From Citrobacter freundii (GTDB taxonomy: Bacteria; Bacteroidota; Bacteroidia; Chitinophagales; Chitinophagaceae), in assembly GCA_003243445.1 (NCBI GenBank), contig QFQQ01000021.1, positions 62,001 through 126,000 on the forward strand: 64,000 nucleotides of DNA, written 5' to 3'. The stretch's first letter is position 1, and every line of letters begins with the position of its first letter. A model generated the notes under the pieces. The model saw nothing but the letters and a program-made list of their open reading frames with translations. It did no database searches and was not told the origin of the DNA. The position numbers and the translations under genes are program-made. Below, piece after piece: positions 26,310 through 34,746 of the stretch.

Positions 26310-27446
26310 CAACCTCGTCTTAAACACCTCCACCTTCTCCCTCTTCCACGAAGCAAAATCTCCCGCAATGATATGTTTTCTTGCTTCACCAACCAGCCAA
26401 AGGTAAAATGCAAGATTATGAATACTGGCTATCGTTAATCCGAGGATCTCTTTTGATTTCATCAGGTGACGCAAATAGGCCTTGCTGTAATAGTTGCTGG
26501 TATGACAATCCAGGCCGTCATCGATCGGAGAAAAATCCTGCTCCCATTTCTTATTGTCAATGTTGATCACACCCTTTGTGGTGAACAACATGGCATTTCT
26601 TCCATTTCTTGTCGGCATTACACAATCAAACATATCCACGCCCATGCTGATACACTCCAGGATATTCCATGGTGTACCAACGCCCATCAGGTATCGCGGT
26701 TTGTTCTGCGGCAGGTGATCGCAACACCAATCGCAGATCTCATACATCACCGGCTCGGGTTCGCCCACGCTTAATCCGCCGATGGCATTTCCTGTTGCTT
26801 CTTTTGAACTGATATATTCACAGGATTGCCGGCGCAGATCTTTGAAGGTTCCGCCCTGTACGATCGGGAACAGGTTCTGGGTGTAACCATATTTATCCTC
26901 TGTGGAAGTGAACCGTGTAAAACAACGGTCGAGCCAGCGGTGTGTCAGTTCCATTGAATTACGTGCGTAGGCGTATTCACTGCCACCCGGCGGGCACTCG
27001 TCAAACGCCATGATGATATCACCACCGATCACGCGCTGAATATCCATGACGTACTCCGGGCTGAAAAGGTGCTTGGATCCGTCTATATGCGATTGGAAGG
27101 TTACGCCTTCTTCCCTGATCTTTCTGGTACCTGCGAGCGAAAACACCTGGTAGCCACCGCTGTCCGTCAGGATCGGCCGGTTCCAGCCGTTAAAGCGGTG
27201 CAGGCCGCCTGCGGCTTCCAGTACTTCCAGTCCGGGTCTGAGGTATAAATGGTAGGTATTCCCCAGGATGATGCGGGCTTTCACTTCCTGCTCCAGTTGC
27301 AGCTGCGAAACCGCTTTCACGCTTCCCACGGTTCCGACCGGCATAAAGATCGGTGTCTCAATTTCTCCGTGATCCGTAAGAATCTTTCCCGCCCTTGCTT
27401 TTGAACCCGCGTCGGTGTGTTGAAGGGTGAATTGTAGTGCAGCCAT
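26307..27446 (-). CDS. tgt: tRNA-guanine transglycosylase (queuine/preQ1)
   Basis: Exchanges guanine 34 of tRNAs with GUN anticodons for the queuosine precursor preQ1. Its 379 residues match the family. Seen: 'ETPIFMPVGTVGSVKAVSQL', the substrate-binding Asp in 'ILTDSGGYQVFSLAG', 'PIVQGGTFKDLRRQSCEYI' and the nucleophile region 'GVDMFDCVMPTRNGRNAM'. At the zinc site only Cys314 and His343 of the usual Cys3-His set remain: the segment reads 'LDCHTSNYYSKAYLRHL'. A -7 element TATTTTTG lies 7 nt before the ATG, so the leader must be very short. Confidence 0.94.
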   Translation of the reverse strand: MAALQFTLQHTDAGSKARAGKILTDHGEIETPIFMPVGTVGSVKAVSQLQLEQEVKARIILGNTYHLYLRPGLEVLEAAGGLHRFNGWNRPILTDSGGYQVFSLAGTRKIREEGVTFQSHIDGSKHLFSPEYVMDIQRVIGGDIIMAFDECPPGGSEYAYARNSMELTHRWLDRCFTRFTSTEDKYGYTQNLFPIVQGGTFKDLRRQSCEYISSKEATGNAIGGLSVGEPEPVMYEICDWCCDHLPQNKPRYLMGVGTPWNILECISMGVDMFDCVMPTRNGRNAMLFTTKGVINIDNKKWEQDFSPIDDGLDCHTSNYYSKAYLRHLMKSKEILGLTIASIHNLAFYLWLVGEARKHIIAGDFASWKREKVEVFKTRL

Positions 27447-27902
27447 AGGGGCGCAAAAATAACGGGGATTTATTGGATTTTTGGGATTAGGAGGATTGGG
27501 GTGTTGGGGAAGGAGGATTTTTTTGCGAGATGGGTTGAAATTTACTTTGTATTCAATTGTCTTAGAAATGAAAAGGGGATTATTGGATTATTACGGGGAT
27601 TTCTTGGATTCTTGGGATTAGGAGGACTGGGGCGTTGGGGAAGGAGGATTTTTTTGCGTGATGGGTTGAAAGTTGCTTTGTATTCAATTGTCTTAGAAAT
27701 GAAAAAGGGATTATTAGATTATATGGGATCTGATCCATCCCAATAGCGCAACTCCCAATAAATCCCTTAATCCACACTCCAAACCAACGCATATATCCCC
27801 CCAAAAAGACCTTCACGAACAAAGAAAAATCCCTCTTCCAATAACAAACCGTTTATCCCCCTGATCCAAAAAATCCAATAAATCCCCGTTATCTTCGCAC
27901 CC
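27447..27902. repeat. Divergent-gene repeat: promoter-proximal inverted arms plus two 131-bp direct repeats
   Basis: The arms next to both start codons match: the minus-strand leader of tgt and the plus-strand leader of the glycosyltransferase both read TCCAATAAATCCCCGTTAT followed by TTTTGC or CTTCGC. In addition, a 131-bp segment starting at 27464 repeats at 27595 with few changes (GGATTAGGAGGA, TGGGTTGAAA, TTCAATTGTCTTAGAAATGA are common to both). A third, shorter copy of GGGATTATTAGATTAT starts near 27706. No gene lies inside. Confidence 0.85.
27454..27461 (-). promoter_or_regulatory. -7 element (TATTTTTG) of tgt inside a repeat arm
   Basis: Exact match to TAnnTTTG, ending 7 nt upstream of the tgt ATG. 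The adjoining sequence is the repeat arm shared with the divergent glycosyltransferase gene, which has TATCTTCG (27890-27897) 5 nt before its ATG. Confidence 0.55.
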
Positions 27903-29024
27903 ATGCCACTAATTAACTGGGGAGAGACGATTTTCTTCTTTTTCGTCGCCGTCACGACCGTTCAACTATTCTACTATTGCTGGTTTTTCAGCAGAATTGC
28001 GTTTTATAAACCAAAAGACCGGACCCACTTTCAGCAACACCCGGTTTCAGTTATTATTTGTGCGAGGGATGAGGATGAGAACCTGGCCAGGAACCTGCCG
28101 GGTGTACTGGTGCAGGCCTACCGCAGTACATATGAAGTAGTGGCTGTGAATGATAATTCGTTGGATGATTCCAAATACATCCTTGAAGAACTGAAAAAGA
28201 CATTCAAGTCCCTGAACATTGTTGAACTGACCCAGGAAGCTAAACTTATCTCCGGGAAAAAGTATCCTTTGTCTATCGGGATCCGCGAAGCAAAACATGA
28301 GATCCTCTTGCTGACCGATGCCGACTGCGTTCCGGCAAGCGAGAACTGGATCGAAAAGATGCAGGGAGCCTATGACGAGAACACGGAGATCGTGCTCGGT
28401 TATGGCGCTTACCATAAAAAACCGGGTTTCCTGAATAAACTCATCCGTTTCGAAACTTTTCATACAGCCTTGCAATATCTTTCCTATGCGTTGGCCGGCG
28501 TTCCTTATATGGGTGTGGGCCGGAATCTGTCTTATAAGAAAGGATTGTTCCTGCGCAACAAAGGTTTCGCATCGATCAATCATATCCCAAGCGGAGATGA
28601 TGATCTGTTCATCAACAAGGTGGCAACAAAGCATAATACGGCCGTGATCATCGATCCGGAATCTGTTACACGTTCAATACCTAAAACAACCTGGTCGGGT
28701 TGGGTCAGGCAAAAAGCAAGGCATTATACAACCGCTAAGTTCTATAAGCCACAACATAAGTTCCTGTTGGGTCTTTATTTCTTTACCCAGTTCATTTTCT
28801 ATCCTGCCTTCGTGGTGTCACTTTTCTTCTTTGACTGGCGTTTTGTACTCGGCGTGTTTGGTATCCGCTTCTTGCTACAGGGCTGGTTCCTGTATAAAGC
28901 CATGGAGAAGATGGATGAAAAAGATCTGTGGCCCTGGTACCTGGTGATGGATATCTGGATGTTCTTTTATTACCTGATCTTTGCACCGGCGTTGTGGAGG
29001 AAGCCGTCTAAGAAGTGGAACTGA
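27903..29024 (+). CDS. Membrane-bound family 2 glycosyltransferase
   Basis: Protein of 373 residues. An N-terminal membrane helix ('FFFFVAVTTVQLFYYCWFF') precedes a GT-A domain: 'VSVIICARDEDENLARNLPG', DxD-like 'LLTDADCVPASENW', 'SGDDDLFINK' and the QxxRW-like 'WVRQKARHYTTAKF'. Two or three membrane helices close the protein. Such enzymes transfer a sugar from a nucleotide or lipid donor at the inner membrane; acceptor unknown. A -7-like element TATCTTCG ends 5 nt before the ATG. Confidence 0.9.
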   Translation: MPLINWGETIFFFFVAVTTVQLFYYCWFFSRIAFYKPKDRTHFQQHPVSVIICARDEDENLARNLPGVLVQAYRSTYEVVAVNDNSLDDSKYILEELKKTFKSLNIVELTQEAKLISGKKYPLSIGIREAKHEILLLTDADCVPASENWIEKMQGAYDENTEIVLGYGAYHKKPGFLNKLIRFETFHTALQYLSYALAGVPYMGVGRNLSYKKGLFLRNKGFASINHIPSGDDDLFINKVATKHNTAVIIDPESVTRSIPKTTWSGWVRQKARHYTTAKFYKPQHKFLLGLYFFTQFIFYPAFVVSLFFFDWRFVLGVFGIRFLLQGWFLYKAMEKMDEKDLWPWYLVMDIWMFFYYLIFAPALWRKPSKKWN

Positions 29025-29028
29025 TCAC

Positions 29029-29163
29029 AAGGTTCCAGAGGTTTCATAGGTTTCAGAAGTTCCGGAGGTTGCTGCCGCGGATTGCAATCCCTGACACCTG
29101 AAATAAGATCGTCTATTGAAGAAACCTCTGAAACCTATGGAACCCCTGGAACTTCTGGAACCA
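29029..29163. repeat. GGTTCCAGA-type 9-mer inverted repeat
   Basis: Left units AGGTTCCAG-AGGTTTCAT-AGGTTTCAG face right units CTGAAACCT-ATGGAACCC-CTGGAACTT, with an interior GGTTGCTGCCGCGGATTGCA segment that recurs at 30940-30960. It lies between the glycosyltransferase and rsmG genes, starting 5 nt after the stop. Confidence 0.85.
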
Positions 29164-29203
29164 ATGGCCCTCGTGAACCATCTCAAACTTTTAAAACTCC
29201 CCC

Positions 29204-29836
29204 GTGGAAATCATCCTGAAATACTTCTCCGACTTTACTCCTTCCCAGCTTGAGCAATTCTCGCGCTTGAAGGATCTCTACCAGGAATGGAATGAGAAGA
29301 TCAATGTGATATCAAGAAAAGATATTGAGAGTCTTTATGAGCGGCATATACTGCATTCGCTGGCGATAGCGGCGAGTTTTGAATTTCAGCCCGGCATGGA
29401 GATCGTCGACCTCGGAACGGGTGGCGGTTTTCCGGGAGTGCCGCTGGCCATCTTTTTTCCGGAAGTGAAATTCCACCTGGTTGACAGCATCAATAAAAAG
29501 CTGAAGGTGGTGGAAGCAGTTGCCGAAGGTGCGGGCATCAGGAATATAACTACAGAGCATAGCCGTATTGAGGATGTGAAGAACAGGAAGTTTGATTATG
29601 TTGTATCACGTGCGGTAGCGCCATTGAAAGATCTGTGGAGATGGAGCAAACCTTTGCTGCGGACACAATCACAGAATCCTGCAGGCATGGCCGGCCCGGG
29701 CCTGATCTGTTTAAAGGGCGGCGATCTGCATAAAGAGATCCAGGAAAGTCTCACCCGGCCACGCATGATGCCGGTAAGTGATCTGTTTGAAGAGGAATTC
29801 TTCAACGATAAATTCATTATCTACGTTCCGCGCTGA
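29204..29836 (+). CDS. rsmG: 16S rRNA (guanine527-N7)-methyltransferase
   Basis: SAM-dependent methylation of G527 in 16S rRNA. Its 210 residues match the family. Seen: 'FSRLKDLYQEWNEKINVISR', the SAM-binding loop 'EIVDLGTGGGFPGVPLAIFF' and 'FDYVVSRAVAPLKDLWRW'. The start is GTG 29204; no ATG gives a complete N-terminus. It follows a GGTTCCAGA-type repeat and is followed by a partial ATCTGCG element. Confidence 0.93.
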   Translation: MEIILKYFSDFTPSQLEQFSRLKDLYQEWNEKINVISRKDIESLYERHILHSLAIAASFEFQPGMEIVDLGTGGGFPGVPLAIFFPEVKFHLVDSINKKLKVVEAVAEGAGIRNITTEHSRIEDVKNRKFDYVVSRAVAPLKDLWRWSKPLLRTQSQNPAGMAGPGLICLKGGDLHKEIQESLTRPRMMPVSDLFEEEFFNDKFIIYVPR

Positions 29837-29885
29837 TGGCGCGGCGTAGTGGTCTCCTGCAGCTTACACAGGCATCTTCAGGTAT

Positions 29886-29911
29886 CAGAAAATTATCTGC
29901 GGGATCTGCGG
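29886..29911. repeat. Partial ATCTGCG-type repeat
   Basis: ATTATCTGCGGGATCTGCGG, a single remnant of the family seen as complete inverted repeats at 6092-6345, 12952-13167 and 25978-26212. It lies about 50 nt after the rsmG stop. Confidence 0.6.
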
Positions 29912-30026
29912 GCTCCCTGCAACTAAGTGTTTTCAATTACGCACGTTAGACCAAGCCCCGTTTTCAATAAAATTCTTACCTCTAAGTGGTATTGTACACC
30001 TCAATATTTACCCGCAATTTTGTCTC

Positions 30027-30665
30027 ATGAAGGAAATATCCGTTTGTATAGTTGACGATAACCGGGATCTGAGAAATGCACTGGAGGAGATCATCAGCAT
30101 GTCAGAGGGTTATGAGTGTATTGGAACATTGGGGACCGCTGAGGAGGCCATCACGGAGATTCCTCTGATGGAGCCGGATGTAGTGCTGATGGACATCAAC
30201 CTGGGTGGCACGGAAAGCGGGATCGATTGTGTGAAAATACTGAAGCAACAAGTGCCTGCTACCAATTTCATGATGTGTACGGTTTATGAAGAAGATGAAA
30301 AGATATTTGAGGCTTTAAGTGCAGGAGCAAGTGGTTATATTCTTAAGAAAACTGCTCCAGCGCGCCTCCTGGAAGCCATCCGCGAATTATACCAGGGCGG
30401 AGCTCCCATGAGCAGCCAGATCGCCAGAAAAGTAGTTGCCGCTTTCCAGAATAAAAGCAGCGCAACGCAATACAGTGACCTTGACGAGCTGTCAACCCGT
30501 GAAAGAGAAATTCTTGAGCAACTATCCAAGGGACTGATGTATAAAGAAATCGCGGCAGAACTGTTCATCAGCCCCGAAACCGTGAGGAAACATGTGTATC
30601 ATATCTATGAGAAGCTTCACGTAACCAACAGGATAGAAGCAGTAAATAAATACTTTGGACGATAA
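30027..30665 (+). CDS. Orphan NarL/LuxR-type response regulator
   Basis: Protein of 212 residues. The receiver has 'CIVDDNRDLRNAL', phosphoacceptor Asp56 in 'DVVLMDINLGG', and Lys in 'YILKKTAPARL'. The LuxR-type DNA-binding domain reads 'LSTREREILEQLSKGLMYKE' and 'ISPETVRKHVYHIYEKLHVT'. No kinase gene is adjacent, so the partner must be elsewhere. It is a single-gene unit with a strong terminator 10 nt after the stop. Confidence 0.93.
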   Translation: MKEISVCIVDDNRDLRNALEEIISMSEGYECIGTLGTAEEAITEIPLMEPDVVLMDINLGGTESGIDCVKILKQQVPATNFMMCTVYEEDEKIFEALSAGASGYILKKTAPARLLEAIRELYQGGAPMSSQIARKVVAAFQNKSSATQYSDLDELSTREREILEQLSKGLMYKEIAAELFISPETVRKHVYHIYEKLHVTNRIEAVNKYFGR

Positions 30666-30674
30666 ATTACCCCT

Positions 30675-30703
30675 GAAATACCACGAATGTGGTATTTCTT
30701 TTG
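30675..30703 (+). terminator. Rho-independent terminator of the orphan regulator
   Basis: Perfect 10-bp stem GAAATACCAC (30675-30684) with GTGGTATTTC (30689-30698), a GAAT loop and TTTTGC after it. The stem is flanked by the stop codon 10 nt upstream. Confidence 0.9.
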
Positions 30704-30825
30704 CATTAGTTCGAGCGTAGATTTGTTATAGTAGTATTATAAGAAGTTTACAGAATTCTACCATTAACCGAAAACCTATCTTTTAGAAACTTGCGGGCAA
30801 GACGCTGAGGGCACCTAATCTAAGT

Positions 30826-30866
30826 AAAAAGCCATTTCCTCCGGGGGGAAATGGCTTTTGCTTTTT
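30826..30866 (+). terminator. Second terminator, candidate small RNA 3' end
   Basis: AAAAAGCCATTTCC (30826-30839) pairs with GGAAATGGCTTTT (30847-30859) around a C/G loop, followed by GCTTTTT. About 120 nt separate it from the previous terminator, with no open frame between, so it may end a small RNA. Confidence 0.75.
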
Positions 30867-30902
30867 GTGCGAATTTTGCGAATTTGAAAATTCAAAAAGG
30901 GC

Positions 30903-31070
30903 AGGGTTCTATAGGTTCCAGAGGTTCCAGAGGTTCCAGAGGTTGCTGCCGCAGATTGCAGCGTTTAACGGTCTAAGAAGAATCTCCTATCAGAAGAACT
31001 CATAAACACTACTCAATTCGCGGCAGCAACCTCTGGAACCTCTGAAACCTCTGGAACTCGGAACCTTTCT
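30903..31070. repeat. GGTTCCAGA-type 9-mer inverted repeat
   Basis: Three tandem AGGTTCCAG units and GGTTGCTGCCGCAG on the left face CGGCAGCAACCTCTGGAACC and further CTCTGAAAC units on the right. The right arm ends just before the stop codon of the M1 peptidase gene at 31080. Confidence 0.85.
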
Positions 31071-31079
31071 CTCTCCCTC

Positions 31080-32912
31080 TTATTGCAACTTGATCTTATT
31101 ATTCTGCCTCTCTACATCCGCCATCCTCATCGACGGATCAATCTCCGCCTGCGTAATATCCGCCAACCGGTGATTGCTTTCAACTACATAGGTTTCGCTT
31201 GTCCAATGCCATGCAGGATATACAGTGCGCGGGATAGAATCCTCGGCAGCTTTTGCCCCATACATGAGATCAAGGGGAATATAATGCACTTCTGAGGAAC
31301 CATCTTTAAACGTTAACTGCAGATCGATCGGCATCGGCATCATGCCCACACGCTTGATGCGGATTTTTGTTTTACCATGGTCTTCCCACAAACTGTCAAA
31401 TGCATAGTCGATCGTCTTGATAGAATTCACCCAGTATTCTTTATACCAGTCGAGCTTCATATCGCTTACTTTTTCTGAAAGACGGATAAAGTCAGCCGCG
31501 TTCGGATGTTTGAATCTCCATTGACGATAATATTCCAGCAGGATCTTATCACGTGTCTCCCCTCCTACGATGTAACCAAGCTGTTCCAGGAATACCGCAC
31601 CTTTAGAATAAGCTGCAGCTGAGTATGCACTGTTTGTATTAAAATGATCCGCGTGTGTCGTCAACGGCTCTTCTTTACCGCTTTTTACAAGCGAGAAATA
31701 GCCGCGGTAGTTACCTTCCTGCGCAAAACCAGGTTTTGGAGCAAGAAAGGCTTGCACCCTGCTTGAAGCATAACTGGTAAATCCTTCATCCATCCATGCA
31801 TACAGGGATTCGTTGGTTCCCATGATACCCTGGTACCAGTTGTGCATCCATTCATGGAGCCATGCACCGGCACTTGCAAGCAGGGTTGCCATTGGATATT
31901 CCATACCGCCGTCACCTCCCTCGATGAAGGAGTATTGTTTGTAAGTGTAAGGGCCGAATGTTTTCTCGATGTAAGGCAAGGCCCGGGCTGCATCGGTCAG
32001 GATGTTTTCCCAGGTTGCTGCCTTGGGATCGTTTTGTTTATACAGCAAATGAAGCGTAAGATCATTTCTGATCTTCTTTGTCATGTGCTTGAATTCAGGA
32101 TCTGCGGCCCACATAAAATCATGCACATTGGGAGCGAGGAATTTCCAGGTCAGTTTATCACCCGCAGGTTTCATGATCTTCGCACCTTCTGCTTCATAGC
32201 CAAACCCTACCTGGTTCCCATTCTGAACATAGCCCGTTCCACCCAGTACATAGTTTTTATCGATCGTAATGTTCACCTCATAATCCCCCCATACACCATA
32301 GAACTCACGCGCGATATATGGCGTAGGATGCCATCCTTCATAATCATACTCGCACATCTTCGGGTACCATTGGCTCATCGAGTAACGCACTTTGGTGGTT
32401 GGATTATCACGGCCACTGCGGCGGATCTGGAGCGGAACCTGTCCTTCAAACTCCATATCGAACACCACTTTTGTTTTCGGCAGGATCGGCTTATCCAGTT
32501 TTACCTCAAGGATCGTTTCCAGCACTTCATATTTCTGGGGGCGGCCATTCATTTTCAATGAAAGGATCTTCTGATAACCGATCTCTTCCGGTTTCAGGTT
32601 ATAGATGCGGTCTTTCACGCGATCATCCCAATCCGCGCCTCTTCCGGTGGGAATGGTTCCCTGCCTGCGGCTGCGGGTATCCATCATGCTGCCGGGCTGA
32701 AATGCGTTGAAGTAAAGATGATAGAACACTTTGGTGAGTGTATCTGGGGAGTTATTGATGTATTCCAGTTTTTGTTTACCTGTGAATTGATTGGTCTGAA
32801 CGTTCATATCCACATCCATCAGGTATTTTACGCGTTGCTGCCAGCGGTCTGGCTGTGCGAACGCGATCGCAACAATCGAAATGTAAAGAAAGGTGAGCGT
32901 GATTTTTTTCAT
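31080..32912 (-). CDS. Secreted M1-family zinc metallopeptidase
   Basis: Gluzincin aminopeptidase of 610 residues with a signal peptide (ITLTFLYISIVAIAFA). The zinc site is 'WLHEWMHNWYQG' (HExxH, near residue 355) with the third ligand in 'YAWMDEGFTSYA', spaced as in M1 enzymes. Upstream 'GGDGGMEYPMA' takes the place of the exopeptidase GxMEN motif. The N-terminal half is the M1 beta-saddle ('TNQFTGKQKLEYINNSPD'). It probably degrades peptides in the periplasm or outside. Monocistronic; start ATG 32912. Confidence 0.93.
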   Translation of the reverse strand: MKKITLTFLYISIVAIAFAQPDRWQQRVKYLMDVDMNVQTNQFTGKQKLEYINNSPDTLTKVFYHLYFNAFQPGSMMDTRSRRQGTIPTGRGADWDDRVKDRIYNLKPEEIGYQKILSLKMNGRPQKYEVLETILEVKLDKPILPKTKVVFDMEFEGQVPLQIRRSGRDNPTTKVRYSMSQWYPKMCEYDYEGWHPTPYIAREFYGVWGDYEVNITIDKNYVLGGTGYVQNGNQVGFGYEAEGAKIMKPAGDKLTWKFLAPNVHDFMWAADPEFKHMTKKIRNDLTLHLLYKQNDPKAATWENILTDAARALPYIEKTFGPYTYKQYSFIEGGDGGMEYPMATLLASAGAWLHEWMHNWYQGIMGTNESLYAWMDEGFTSYASSRVQAFLAPKPGFAQEGNYRGYFSLVKSGKEEPLTTHADHFNTNSAYSAAAYSKGAVFLEQLGYIVGGETRDKILLEYYRQWRFKHPNAADFIRLSEKVSDMKLDWYKEYWVNSIKTIDYAFDSLWEDHGKTKIRIKRVGMMPMPIDLQLTFKDGSSEVHYIPLDLMYGAKAAEDSIPRTVYPAWHWTSETYVVESNHRLADITQAEIDPSMRMADVERQNNKIKLQ

Positions 32913-32974
32913 TTACTAATCAGTTTATGAGATGACCTAAAGTGATAAAATTCGTGATTTGCGGCCTACTATAA

Positions 32975-33040
32975 AAAAGAAATTCATAAAAGCCATCGCG
33001 GCCTCCGGAGCCTTGTGTTAAGTTCCGGAAGCCGCGATGG
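32975..33040 (-). terminator. Rho-independent terminator of the PepSY-like gene
   Basis: CCATCGCGGCCTCCGGA (32993-33009) pairs with TCCGGAAGCCGCGATGG (33024-33040). On the minus strand the stem is followed by a T-rich stretch (CTTTTATGAATTTCTTTTTT). It lies 68 nt after the PepSY-like stop. Confidence 0.85.
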
Positions 33041-33107
33041 GCTGTGTTTGGTGAAGGACGATCATTGTCCGCATGCCGGACACAGGATCATTCCATGGTC
33101 CGTCGTC

Positions 33108-33557
33108 TTACAATGTGATCGATTCACGCAACAGGCGGCCCTTGGTATTGAAATAGAGATATTTTTTTTCTACCCCATTCTTTTTTGCTTTGATCCTGTA
33201 CTGGGTGACGTCGCCGGGCAGAAAGATCGTGGTCGCTTCATCAATTTCGCGGTCAGCATAACGGCTTTTTTTGAAACCGTCCTGTACTTCCTGCGGAAAC
33301 TCTTCGAAAGTTGATCTTTTCTGGGTTTCTTTCCAGATACCTTTATTTGAATAGGACGCTGTCATGGTATCACCCTCCAGCTTGAAGTGTACATCTACAC
33401 TTACCAGCTGATCTTTGAATTCAATATCTGAAGCTCCCTTATATTGATTGGAAAAATTTTCTTCTACAATTTTAGGGATCTTGCGTATCTGGGAAAATGC
33501 CGGAATGGCTGCTGCGCATAAAAGGATAACAACTCCTGTCAATAAGATCTTTTTCAT
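33108..33557 (-). CDS. PepSY-like periplasmic protein
   Basis: Exported protein of 149 residues (signal peptide ending 'AAIPAFSQ'). The body has the PepSY-like (DUF2874) beta-alpha-beta pattern: 'IVEENFSNQYKGASDIEF', 'ATIS'-like strands, 'TFEEFPQEVQDGFKKSRY' and 'QYRIKAKKNGVEKKYLYF'. Members of this family are small periplasmic proteins of unknown role in Bacteroidota. Single gene with its own terminator. Confidence 0.78.
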   Translation of the reverse strand: MKKILLTGVVILLCAAAIPAFSQIRKIPKIVEENFSNQYKGASDIEFKDQLVSVDVHFKLEGDTMTASYSNKGIWKETQKRSTFEEFPQEVQDGFKKSRYADREIDEATTIFLPGDVTQYRIKAKKNGVEKKYLYFNTKGRLLRESITL

Positions 33558-33718
33558 GATGTAATGATTAATAAGTAAATACTCTCTTCCTTCGGAAAAA
33601 TAAAAACTGTACCAGATATCTCAGGCAGGGTCAAATTTCGGTACAAAATCGTGGAATGGGCACGAAGGCAAATACTTTTAACGATACAAAAACTTAAAAC
33701 GGCTATTTCTGAAGCTGC

Positions 33719-34384
33719 TTATTCTTTCCCCGCAAGTACTATTACAATCTCACCCTTTACTGTCTTCTCCCTGAAATATGCAGCCAGTTCTGTAAGTGTT
33801 CCGCGCTTGTTTTCTTCAAACATCTTGGTGAGTTCGCGGCTCACGCTGCACAGCCTTTCGGCTCCAAACCAGGTGATAAACTCTTCCAGGGTTTTTACCA
33901 GGCGCATGGGAGATTCATAGAAGATCATCGTCCGTTCTTCTTCCGCCAGTTGTTTTAATAAAGTCTGACGGCCCTTTTTGAGAGGAAGAAATCCTTCGAA
34001 TACGAAACGGTTTGTAGGTATACCACTATTTACCAGTGCAGGCACAAATGCGGTTGCACCGGGAAGACATTCCACTTTTACACCGGTCTTAACGCATTCT
34101 CTTACCAGCAAAAATGCAGGGTCGGAAATACCGGGCGTTCCGGCGTCTGTCACAACAGCCATCTTTTTTCCTTCCAGCAACTGGCTTACGAGATGATGCA
34201 ATACCTTATGTTCATTATGCTGGTGATACGGAGAAAGCGGTTTGGTGATCTGGTAGTGATTGAGGAGGTGCGATGTATTACGCGTGTCTTCAGCAAGTAT
34301 CAGGTCCACTTCCTTTAATACCTCGAGCGCGCGGAGCGTGATGTCCTTCAGATTACCGATTGGAGTGGGGACCAGGTAGAGCAT
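33719..34384 (-). CDS. rsmI: 16S rRNA (cytidine1402-2'-O)-methyltransferase
   Basis: SAM-dependent ribose methylation of C1402 in the 16S rRNA decoding centre. Its 221 residues match the short form of the family. Seen: 'LYLVPTPIGNLKDITLRALE', 'LILAEDTRNTSHLLNHY' and 'MAVVTDAGTPGISDPAFLLV', the tetrapyrrole-methylase fold. Downstream of purS and pssA on the same strand, but separated from them by a heptamer element. Confidence 0.94.
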   Translation of the reverse strand: MLYLVPTPIGNLKDITLRALEVLKEVDLILAEDTRNTSHLLNHYQITKPLSPYHQHNEHKVLHHLVSQLLEGKKMAVVTDAGTPGISDPAFLLVRECVKTGVKVECLPGATAFVPALVNSGIPTNRFVFEGFLPLKKGRQTLLKQLAEEERTMIFYESPMRLVKTLEEFITWFGAERLCSVSRELTKMFEENKRGTLTELAAYFREKTVKGEIVIVLAGKE

Positions 34385-34403
34385 TAAAGCTGATTGGCGT
34401 AAT

Positions 34404-34503
34404 AAAGTAAAAAGTAAAAATTAAAAAATACCATTAAGTTGATCTCTCTACAATACTAGGAGACTCGTTTTTTTACTTTTGACTTTTTAATTTTGACTTT
34501 TTA
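34404..34503. repeat. AAAAGTC-type heptamer inverted repeat
   Basis: AAAGTAAAAAGTAAAAATTA (from about 34406) faces TTTTTTTACTTTTGACTTTT (from about 34469) and TTTTGACTTTTTAATT. The right arm runs into the TTA stop codon of purS at 34501. Confidence 0.8.
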
Positions 34504-34746
34504 ATTGACGGTGATCTCGAAATATTCCATCACTTGGTTGGACAGCAGTTTTTTGCTGGCTTCTTCTGCAACAGCTTTTGCTTTCTCAGGAGAATCAGCA
34601 TTTACACGCAGGGTTATGTTCTTTCCAACGCGTACATCTTCAACGCCGCTCAGGCCGAGATTCTGCAAGCCGCCCATTACGGCCTTGCCTTGAGGATCCA
34701 ACAATTCTTTCAGGGGCATTACTTTGATCTGCACCGTATATGTCAT
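34501..34746 (-). CDS. purS: Phosphoribosylformylglycinamidine synthase subunit PurS
   Basis: Small subunit of the PurLQS complex of purine synthesis, needed to carry ammonia from PurQ to PurL. Its 81 residues match: 'YTVQIKVMPLKELLDPQGKA' and 'LGLSGVEDVRVGKNITLRV'. It overlaps pssA by 4 nt (ATGA), so the two are translationally coupled. purL and purQ are not in the window, an unusual separation. Confidence 0.92.
   Translation of the reverse strand: MTYTVQIKVMPLKELLDPQGKAVMGGLQNLGLSGVEDVRVGKNITLRVNADSPEKAKAVAEEASKKLLSNQVMEYFEITVN

Noticed and set aside
29884..29911. Terminator for rsmG
   Set aside because: The ATCTGCG units here have no facing partner and no T-run.
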